From Paracyclopina nana (taxonomy: Eukaryota; Arthropoda; Copepoda; Cyclopoida; Cyclopettidae), in NCBI GenBank assembly GCA_019096065.1, contig JAGUCH010000008.1, forward strand, positions 3,415,001-3,479,000: DNA of 64,000 nt. The letters are read 5' to 3'. The notes beneath the pieces are model-generated. The model was not told where the DNA came from, ran no database searches, and saw only the letters and a list, made by a program, of their open reading frames with translations. This document shows, piece after piece, positions 12,601 to 21,843 of the stretch (within the stretch, counting starts at the first letter, position 1; every line of letters begins with the position of its first letter). A program made the translations under genes and the position numbers.

Positions 12601-15600
12601 CAAGTAAGCTTCACTTGGGAAAAAATGGGGATTTCATAGCGTTTCTTAGATAACATGGGTTTTATCGATTTGCAAGCCCTTCAGTGACAGACAAGCTACT
12701 TGACAGCTTATCATTTATAGCTACCTTGCGCGCTTGAAATTTAGAAGCAGTCTGCGACTTTCTAATCTGCCTAATTTAATTTGCTATGCTGACCGAGCAT
12801 CCTTTTTATGGGCAAAATTGACTATTGCTTTCTTTGCTTTTGTTGCTAAATTCCGATTGGAGCGTACAAATTATGTAAAGAGTGAAAATGCCTACTTTCT
12901 AGCTAACACAATTCGGTTTTAATTTTGTGATGAATTTTGTCGAGTTGTCTTTCATCAAGCTGGCATAATTTCAAGCGCGTACGGTATATTTTCCATCGAA
13001 TATAACTATGGTGGTTCAGCCATATTTGGCAATTATTTGCAACTCTTTTGATGCTCTGCAGAAATGCAAGTTCCAAGTGGGCTCCTACTCCTATGATGAT
13101 ACGAAGATGATCTTTTTGGAGAGCCCTCGCGTCAAGGGGTATGTTGAGACCTCGCGATCGATTGTCCTGGATTACGACGTGAAAATCAACCCGCTCAAAG
13201 TGAGCGATCGAGTGCTCAGCTACGGCTCCTTGGGCAATTACTCTTTGGCCGGATTCGAAATGGTTCTACACAGATACGTGTCCCATTACATCATCACCTA
13301 CTATCTACCTTCAGGTACTAGCAACTATATTAGTCAGCCTTGTGGCCTTCAAAAGCCTGTAGGCCTCTGCCAGTCTTAGGCACTAGTGCGTAATGGCCCT
13401 TTTTATATGTAGAGTGTACACAGCCTTGCTACTCTTCATAAAGCAAGGTCATTTGCTGAAAGCTACTGCTATAACAACAGACGGCCGTCGTTTATGAATG
13501 GCAAGCACTTTTCCATGCCTATACATGTATTTAGCAGAGATAACAAAGCTACGCAATATGTATATAGTAGTTGGCTGCTTCCATCAGTTTTTTAATTGGA
13601 TGCACTTTTTTTTAACTATATGGGCCACATTTCTGGGAAGTGAAGCTAGTGCGAGTTGATAAATCGCACTTGTGAACTTTTTTCGCAGAGATAACTTACA
13701 AAGCCCATTTTTGACAGAAGGCTCTAGGCCTTTTCCCCCTTTTTGAGCGGCGAGCATGGAATGTCCCTTCGCAGTAGTATTTTCAGCCTGAAAAATGAGT
13801 CTCGATGCCCTGTACCTCTCGAGGGTGTCTGATAGCCATTTCACTTCTGCCCTTGATTTCAGGCCTGTTTGTGGTGGTTTCTTGGATCAGCTTTGTGGTG
13901 CCACCGGACGTGATTCCAGGGAGAATGGCTCTTCTCATCACGCTGTTTCTTGTCTTGGTGAATATTTTCAACAGCGTCACCACCAACACTCCAAAGGCTG
14001 AAGGTACACAAACAATTGCCATCATTTTGGCTGTCCTCAGCTAAATTCTGACCGACAAAAGGTCCCAGAGGCATTTCGCCATTGTTGATTATATTACTTG
14101 GGGAGTGGCACGTAGCACATGTCACTTCCCCTTGAAGGAAGTAGTGAGCAGAAGCTTTGCTAGCTGCTTCTAGACGCGAAATTCGATTATCCTGCGTGAG
14201 TAGTGCAGATTGGAGTCTCAAAACTTTGCGATCATCAAACAAAGCAAGTTGAAATATTCTCAGATATGGGACTGTAGTAGTATCTTCAAAGGCCTTTAGG
14301 ACTCAACAAAGGGTTGCATTATTGGAGTCGTGCTTTTAATTAGCGAATTCGCATCATTCCAGGTCTGACAGCCATCGAGGCCTGGATGCTGGCCTGTATT
14401 CTATTTGTCTTCGGTGCCCTTGTCGAGTACGCGGTGATTCTTTTCAGAAGACAAACATCCAAAGACGAGGTGGACCCAGTAAGTATTTTTCCTACTACCC
14501 TATATAGCTTAGTACTTGGGACTTGGCATAACACTCATTTTGTACAGTGGAGAGGGTCATCTGTCAAGCATAATGTCACCAAGTTAATGTAACATGATTC
14601 ATGCTTATGGATGCGTAAACAAGCTCATGCCACTCCATTTCGTAGCATATACAGTAGCAATTACATTAACTGATTCACTCTGGAAAAAGGCAAAAAGGCT
14701 GACCGGTCAAGCTGGCTTTATATCAGTACTAAATGAAGCAAGGGCATAAATAGAAGCAATTTTTTGTGCGCATCCACAATATATATAGAAAGTTTGATTG
14801 GGTTTACAAAGGGGCTGTCCACACTTCTTCTCCGCCCAGCACAGTTTGGACCACGTTGGTTTTTGCTATGTCAACGCCACCGTCCTTCCCAAAAAGATCT
14901 TGATCAATGACCACAAAATCAGCCAATTTACCAACGCGCAGAGAGCCAGTCTCCAACTCTTGCCTCATAACAAAAGCTGCGTTAATTGTGTACATCTCCA
15001 GGGCAGACTGCAAAAAGGGGAAGTTATTTGGTCTGCTCCTAGCATATTTGCTCAGCCTTGTAGCAGTCTCAATACAAATAACGTAGGAGTACCTTAAGAG
15101 GGACACTCTGTAAGCCTCGATTGGTAGCATGGGAGAGTCCAATGAAAGGGTTGAGGGTGCTGACATCCCAATCACTGCTTAGGGTAACTTTGGCCTTTGC
15201 TGCCAAAAGGCTCTTGATGGGTATGGTATTTTGGCCTCGAGGTCCAACCATGGCTAGCATATCTTTGAAGGCTGCAGAAGTGTTGACAGCGAATTCTCCA
15301 GCCACTTGACCATCAGCAATGACTCCAAGCTTCTAAAAGCGTGGTAGGTCTTGCTCACTCACCAGCTCAATATGGGTGCACCTATGCCTGGATCCAGCAT
15401 TGGGATTGGCCTCAACCGCGTTCAAAACCTCCCTGGTGGCTCCATCCCCCACCACATGCACAATGAAGTCAAAGCCCTCATTGTTTGGCGTCAAGCCTTT
15501 TTGCAATGCCCCAATGTACTCCGTCAGCCTGGATTCAGTGAAATAGTTCATTCCCCTGTTGCCGATTCCGTAATCAGGCTGCGCCTTCAGATAGTCCTCC

Positions 15601-18495
15601 AGGACCTTGGCAGTCCTCGTGGGAATAATTCCATCTTGATAGACCTTAATTTGCGTCCGTCGAACCAGGCCACCTTTGGGGTTATTGTACAAATTAGCAA
15701 GGTCCTCAATTTGCTTGGAGTCGTTGGCGGCAGCTGGATACGCCCACATGGCCAAAACGGCCCTGGCTGTCATTTTGTTCTCCTTTTCCACCGTCTCGTA
15801 GGCGAAGTGATTGCCTCTTTGCCAATAGCAGCGCGCATCGACGTACGAAGTGATGCCATTTTTGGCGAGCTCACTCAGGCCATTTGTCAGGCCAGTCACC
15901 GCTAGGGCTTTCAATTGCGGATACAAATTCTGATCAAACGCCTTATCCATCATCCAAATCCCTGCATTTTCCAGCAAAATTCCATTGGCCTTTCGCTCGG
16001 CGTTGAGCATGATTTTCCCCCAGTTGGCTCTGGTGGGTTCACGCCATCCAGCCCAGCTCTTCGCAGGGCTTCTGAATTGACCCAGACAGAGTGGGAAGTT
16101 TCCTCCATGATAATTACTGGCTGGTCTTTGACCCAATTATCCAGCAGAGTTTTCGGGTCAGGATTGGCTGGGTCGGACGTGTACTGCAGCATCGCCCAAA
16201 TGGAGTGGCCGTGGCCGAGAATCCACTGGGTTCCCTTTTGCTGGGTGAAGCAGCCATTGTTGAAGGCTGCCCACATGGCAGGATCACTTGGCAAAGTATC
16301 CTTGGGCATTCTGCAGGTGCCAGCCACCGGACTGCCAACCTCCATGGGATGCATGTGGACGTCGTGGAGGCCAGGGATGATCGTTTTGCCCTGGAGCTCA
16401 ATTCTCCTGCATCTCACACCTGTGTTTGCAGCGAAAGCCTCCGCTCCTGGGCTGTCCCCCAAATAGGCTATTTTCCCACCTCGGATCACCATTCCCTGGT
16501 GGGCATTCCTAAAATTCTACTAAGCATTAGGGGACACCCCAGAAATGTTACTGGAGGACACCAGCTAATTTTGGGCCAGGCCAATTTGTATGGAAAGAAA
16601 GGAGTTGGTATATAGGGAATTACTTGTCCCAATTGTCTCCATCGACAGTGTAAATGACTCCGTTGGTGTAGAGGACGCAGACTGATGATCGGAAGCAGCT
16701 CGAAGCTTGGTAGTAGCAGGGATAGCATTTTCCGTCGTAGTTGTCTGCGCAATCGTAATCGGTTGAGTCAGGACGACTCACGACCTCGTCCATTAACTGG
16801 AAATGGAGAAGGATCGCAAAAGCGAGGCTCACAAGTGACAGCGGTGATTCCATGTTTGCCTCTGCTTTCAAAGCGGACTTTCATCCCTATTTTATAGTGC
16901 AACTGCACTGAGCATACTGTATACCTTTTCACACGTGTGCAAAATTGCACCTTTTACAAAGGGCTTGGATACATGACTCAGTGAACATTCTAGGGCCACT
17001 TTTTTCAGTGCAGTGAAGAAAACATTTAGGTGAAGGAAAGTGAGATTAGTCTCCTTGCAGTTTTGTTAATGAGGCTCATTAATCTTTGGGCCGAATGTCA
17101 GTTTTTTTCGCTCCTGAAATAGCAAGCCCACGTCCCAAATAAAAAAAAAAATATATATGGGAGCCTTTGTTCATCTTACAGATGTGAGCACTTGTTTGAT
17201 CACCGGATAAAGGCTGCACTGCACATAAACAACCAGCTAAGCACCAGCTTTTCAATATGAAAAAAACCCACGCTGCCGATCAATTATCAGCTTTCTTTCA
17301 AACTTGTAAATATTCCCCGAATAATTGATCACCTTCCATTAGCATCCTCAAACAAAGGCTCACTCACTACTACTACTACTACTCAGTAGTATATGAGAAA
17401 CATAAACCTTTGTACGCCAGCAAAGAAAGCCCTTTTCCCAATAAGTGCTTTTGGCTGTGCATATCATTTTTCTCACAAATACACGAGTACTTTTAACCTG
17501 ATAAGCAATGCGCCATTTTTGCACAATTTCCTCGCATTTTCGTATGCCAAGCTCGTGGCTTAATTGATTTTGTTGTTGATGCAAGTTTTTGGCACAAAAA
17601 GGGCTTACAAAAACATCAATTCTTTCCACTTATTTAGCAATGTTGGGATCTCATTGTGGCATGTAAAAAGTATAGAATGTTGCATGAAGAAATCGCTGAA
17701 AGGGCCATTCTATCCCATTGTACCGCAATAATGTGCGTTTGGGGCGAAAATCACTCAACCTGCAGACAAGTTGCTTTCAAAGCGAGTACGAGCACTATTG
17801 CTTCCATTGAACGAGCAAATATTCGATGGAAAAGACTTTGCTCTGAAAAAATGTTGAATTTTTTCAATTTGCAAGATTGGAATGCTCTGACCTTCGGTCA
17901 AAGTGCAATAATTTCTTAATAAAAGCCTAGCTCACTCATTAAGGACAAACTTTGCCCATTCTCTTTTGAGGAACTTTTTGAAAGCCCTGCTTCTTAATCC
18001 GCTCTTTCGAATGCTCTTTAACTGTTGCAGGCTCCAAGACGGGTGCGAATAATCTGCAAAGACAATTACAAGTACGAAGTTGCCCCTCCACAAAGTGGCA
18101 GTGAGATCCCCATGATGGAAACTTCCCTCAGTGGCACCGGCTCGACTAACCACCACCACATGCTTCACAGAGGGGTCAACTTGGCCCCGCACCACCCCAA
18201 TCATCCGCACCATGTCCAGGCTGCGGCCGCAGCCGCAGCTCATCACCAGGCTCACCACGGTGCGCAAATGCTGCACCACCCTCACTTCAATCGGTCCATG
18301 GACGAGTTGGCTTTGGAGGAGACTCCCGAAAAGTGGAACTTTTGCGGCGAGAACTACATCAACGTGGATCGGTTCTTTTTGGTGGCCATGCCGTGTCTGT
18401 TTCTGATTTTCAATGTGGTCTACTGGTTCGCATATGGCAGCCACTTCATTTTGAACACGATCAACGATGAGGTCAAAATCACTGAAATCGACTAG
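9644..18495 (+). CDS. Cys-loop ligand-gated ion channel subunit, pHCl-2-like
   Basis: Exons 9644-9910, 12289-12603, 13062-13314, 13863-14003, 14363-14478 and 18031-18495 join with consistent phases (0,0,1,1,0) into 518 aa. Residues 1-23 form a signal peptide. An in-frame ATG at 9533 would add 37 residues, but 9644 gives the better signal. The extracellular domain has W-Q-E-P-R-L, the L-W-L-P-N-I-F block and the Cys-loop C182-C196 with the canonical 13 residues between. M1 ends near residue 291. M2 begins at P-G-R (297-299), close to the P-A-R of anion-selective members. M3 follows after K-A-E-G-L-T-A-I-E, and M4 lies near 480-505. The M2-M3 region resembles the divergent arthropod pHCl-2/CG7589/CG6927 group, so a chloride channel is likely. 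This is inference, and the ligand (pH, amine or metal) is unknown. Residues 405-450 of the M3-M4 loop hold 16 His and a 7-Ala run. No loop-C vicinal Cys pair is present, so it is not an acetylcholine alpha subunit. Confidence 0.88.
9911..12288 (+). other. Intron 1 of the ion channel gene
   Basis: A 2.4-kb intron with a GTCAGT donor and a pyrimidine-rich CAG acceptor. No exon-like reading frame was recognised inside it. A 10-bp perfect stem (GCCACTTTTT at 11803-11812 with AAAAAGTGGC at 11824-11833, 11-nt loop) is the only structured piece noticed. Confidence 0.7.
14804..16853 (-). pseudogene. YtcJ-type amidohydrolase, secreted form, two lesions
   Basis: Exons 16624-16853, 15093-16508 and 14804-15007 have GT-AG borders. 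The phases fit only if one base is restored in exon 2, giving about 616 codons. A signal peptide (MESPLSLVSLAFAILLHF) is followed by a short five-Cys segment, then a metal-dependent hydrolase of the amidohydrolase-3 type: G-L-H-D-V-H-M-H-P (metal HxH), I-K-V-Y-Q-D-G (candidate bridging Lys), H-V-V-G-D-G, T-H-I-E-L, S-S-D-W-D (metal Asp), then the closing strand block G-S-L-R-V-G-K-L-A-D. Two breaks are present: loss of one base in the GGGGGAAAA run (plus coordinates 16013-16021), and an in-frame TAG at 15333-15335 where relatives continue R-F-x-x-L-G-V. All putative metal ligands remain, so it is either a young pseudogene or carries sequence errors. The substrate is unknown; this family includes hydrolases of amide and formyl groups. 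Confidence 0.82.
16888..16896 (-). promoter_or_regulatory. TATA box of the nested amidohydrolase
   Basis: TATAAAATA on the minus strand lies about 35 bp upstream of the ATG at 16853. This spacing would give a very short leader with the start site near 16862. Keeping a clean TATA box suggests the copy came with its own promoter and is not a processed, intron-less copy. Confidence 0.5.
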
Positions 18496-20725
18496 CGAGC
18501 AGAAAATGCACACTTCTTGCACGAGATTACTGCACCACTGCACAAGGTGTCTCCTCTATGCACTTTTTCCTTCACCTTCATATATAGTACCTTTTTAAAG
18601 TTGTACTCAGACATCTGCAGCAGCTATTTACGAATTTCTGGAGATTAGGCTTTTTGATGATGAGCTTTACATCCAAAGTAGGAATATGCAGCAGCTGAGC
18701 CATCCTAAAAGAATGGCAATGGCGCAAAAGCAGCTACACATACTTGCAGCGAAGATTGGAGTTGATAAACAACTATAAACTAGACCAGACCTAGCTGCCT
18801 GCCTGCATGAAATATTCCCTGGAAACAAATATTTTCTTGTTTTCAAAAAACAAGCTGAACTCCCAAATGTATACACACTGAGCAAATTGCCAAAACATTT
18901 TAAAAAGGACGCAACTTGGTTTTCTTACACAATCCATGTATGCATAAATGCTTGTGTACTCAACTGAAGTTAAGTGTAATGAGGATGCCTTTTCAGGCAC
19001 ACACACACTCACACATGCACCTTGCACTTGTACTGTAGTATCTGTAGGTAAATGCTATACCTTTGTCCATCTCCTCATTGCCTAGGCAATATAAGGCTAC
19101 TGGAGAGCACTAAAAACCTCGAGCAAATACACTTGTCATTTCGCTGCAATTTACGTTTGAGAGCTGAAATTGGTCAGGGTTTGTTTGGCTTCTGCAGATA
19201 AAAGCATAAAAGAAAGGCAGTCTTTGATAGAGTGCCTATATTGCAAATCAATTGATTTTACGTCAAATTGTACAACTAACAATGCTCTTAAAAGGCTACG
19301 CATTTTGGGCTAGTCTATTTTTCATCAACCTTTGCTTGGCACATGCTATAAATTATATCTCAAGACGTCATTATAATTATAAATGATGCAGTACTATGAA
19401 TTAAAAATGTGCTCCTTTTGCTATTTCAGGATGAAGAATAGGCTCATTTTTGGCTTGGCTTGTGCTGGAGCTTTCACTTCTACTACAACTACTAAATAAT
19501 ACTGTATACTCATAAAAATATAACTAAGAAAAATTGCAATGATCAAAATGATGTCAACTTTAACTCCACAACGCTAAATATTTTTATCGATGCTGTCAAA
19601 TGTGGCTTGGCCTGGAAGATCAATCACACACCAATGAGGATAGATTGACAATTTAAAACTTTATGGGCTTTTATCAGTTGTGATGCATGAAAAAACCAAA
19701 ATTGTATACATACTAGCGCACTGTATAATTGCTGTATCATGAAAAAAATGTAACGTCAAACAAACAGCTGCTATGCTGAATTTGAGAAAATAAAAGTGCT
19801 CTTTGACAAGAATGAATAAAAGCCATGGCATGCATTGAAAGCGTTAGTTTAGTAAGCCCTTTTCAAAAGGTTGTGAAAGCCAACTGAAAAGACACATTTA
19901 CTCAGCAGTGCCGAAAAGCTTTCAAAGTTGCACCTAAGAAGAACAAAAGTAATTATATTCGACTGCAGCAGTTGAAAACTTTGAAAGAAAATCGACTGCG
20001 AAAGGAAGCAAACAAGGTCACTTCATATGGCTTGAAGTGCGTTGCAAAAATGAGTTCTCCGAGCATTTTTACGACTTTCGCGAAAAATGCAACACTTTTG
20101 CTAATTTCGAGTGCACGAGCATTTTTGCTATTAGGGTACTAATAAACTTGAAATTGCCTAATCCTGTTTTTCAGTTTCTGCTTTTTTACCTTTTGCTTTT
20201 CAACATGCTTACCAAGGATTTATGGCTGCTGGAGGTTGGAGCATATTTTATTGGGTTCCATATAACATAAGAAATGACGAGAAGCTATTATGACAAGGCT
20301 AAGAGGATTTTCTTCCAAGTTTTATAATTCAGATTCGATAGGAGGATATCTTTTTACACTGTCGATGATCCGATTATGCTCTTTTATGGCAAATAAAAAA
20401 TGTTCAAATCCTTGATGATCTCATCAAGTTCTGCAGGTTGCTTCCGGAAAGAATTTGTCTTGGAGAAACCAAGATGCTAAATAAATCTTGCTGCAGTGGC
20501 ACCATTAGATTGAAACTCGAGGCATGTACAAATATGGTGCAAGTAATCATTATTCCACGTAAATCTAGGAAAACTCATGTAATTTTATTGCAACACTTGT
20601 CTTCTTTTTGACGGCAAGGTCTTGCCAGTCCTTGCTTTCATCGCAAAACCAGATGCTTCCGGAACTTGTGCAGGCAATAAATTACGGAATGCAATATTTT
20701 TATTACCATAAGACAAGCGTTAGAT
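18496..20725. other. Intergenic region downstream of the ion channel
   Basis: AT-rich sequence with no supported gene. A CA-rich microsatellite patch lies near 18997-19020. Small frames (for example 20037-20270) show no family signature. An AATAAA near 19815 could end a long 3' UTR of the channel, but nothing nearer is convincing. Confidence 0.5.
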
Positions 20726-20734
20726 GGTAGCAAT

Positions 20735-21429
20735 GGGCGCCATCAATAACGACGACACTATTGCGAGAGTTGCATTTGCGTCGACACTTTTGCGAGAGAT
20801 GTTTTAATGTCGACATTTTTTTTACTACATGATGTTTTTACATCGACACTTTTGTGAGAGTTGCTTTTGTGTCGAAATACCAATGTAATATTAGCATAGA
20901 CACATCATGCATTAATGTCGACACCTCATGCTTCTATGTCGACAAACCATGCTTTAGCGTAGACAGAATTTGGAGCTATTTTGGTAAATTGTAAAATCAT
21001 TTTTCAGATTCTGACTTTGGACTCAGTCTTTTGGTAACAAAATCCATTCTGCTCCATTAAAAAAGTCTTGTTTTTTCATTATTTCTCTGAGATATTTTTT
21101 CCCAAAATATCAGTTATAATAAAAAAGTAAACCTAGCCTAAGATTTTACTTCCTCTATGAAAAAAATGCTAAAACAGTCAAATATGCAGTAACCTATTAT
21201 AATGCTGATGTGTGTTGACAAAAAAATATCTTTTGTCGACGCTAAGGCGTCCGGTGTCGACATTAAAAGAACATGTTCAAACCTGTCGACTTTATTGTAT
21301 GCCCGGATGTCGAGATTAAAACAACTATGACAAAAGTGTCGTCTTAAGTGAATGCCCGATGTCGACGCTAATGCGACTCACTCATTCGACGTAAAAACAA
21401 CTCTAAATTCGACGTTATTGTGCTCACCC
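20735..21429. mobile_element. Non-autonomous DNA transposon (TIR, 9-bp target duplication)
   Basis: The 695-bp element is flanked by a perfect 9-bp direct repeat, GGTAGCAAT, at 20726-20734 and 21430-21438. The ends are inverted: GGGCGCCATCAATAACGACG at the left pairs with the reverse complement GGGTGAGCACAATAACGTCG at the right, matching at 14 of 20 positions. Both flanks carry many copies of a GTCGAC-centred motif every 25-45 bp, the arrangement of subterminal transposase sites. There is no open frame for a transposase, so it is a MITE-like passenger. A 9-bp duplication fits Mutator-like elements best, with hAT or Merlin (8-9 bp) as alternatives. Confidence 0.85.
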
Positions 21430-21438
21430 GGTAGCAAT

Positions 21439-21843
21439 GATGGGTAGTTAATACCGGCCATACCTTGATGCTGCAACATGTGTCCAAAAGAACATCCAAG
21501 ACAGAAAATTCTGCAAAAAAGTCAACAAAGATAAATTTCCATTTTTGAGACTTTTTCTTTCCTTAAGTAACTATGAAGAAAACTGTGAATAAGCATAATG
21601 AGCAATTGCTGTAATATTAACCTTATACGACACATATGTTGCAGATAACAAGTAAAACAAGCAAAATTACTCAAATAACTCAAGAGCACCTGCTATGCAT
21701 CTAAAAGGGCAAATACTTAAAAAAAGAGAAGTTGTACTTCCAAACAGCGCAACAAAAATCTAGATTTAAGTAAGTTTGAGATATGGCAATTTCATGAAAA
21801 ATAAAACTGGTTCAAGTAAATAAACAACTTTTCACACCCCCTT
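21439..21843. other. Short spacer between DNA transposon and satellite
   Basis: About 400 bp of AT-rich sequence with no gene or recognised element. It ends where the satellite begins in mid-unit (at TTGCTCAGTC), so the array edge is abrupt. Confidence 0.6.

Larger units (their letters stand above)
14479..18030 (+). other. Intron 5 of the ion channel gene, hosts a nested gene
   Basis: A 3.55-kb intron with a GTAAGT donor and a TTGCAG acceptor. It is the largest intron of the gene and splits the M3-M4 loop. It contains the whole amidohydrolase copy (14804-16853) on the opposite strand. Outside that copy it holds a short ACT/CTA microsatellite (about 17367-17384) and an A-run with TA repeats near 17144-17158. 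Confidence 0.8.

Noticed and set aside
15324-15365. A 30-nt mini-intron removing the TAG in the amidohydrolase
   Set aside because: GTGAGT and TTTTAG do flank the stop on the minus strand, but removal would delete the segment V-S-E-Q-D-L-P-R-F, which matches the family, and 30 nt is below usual intron size. A nonsense change is simpler.
15351-16615. Long plus-strand frames opposite the amidohydrolase
   Set aside because: They are antisense shadows of the hydrolase exon and carry no family signature.
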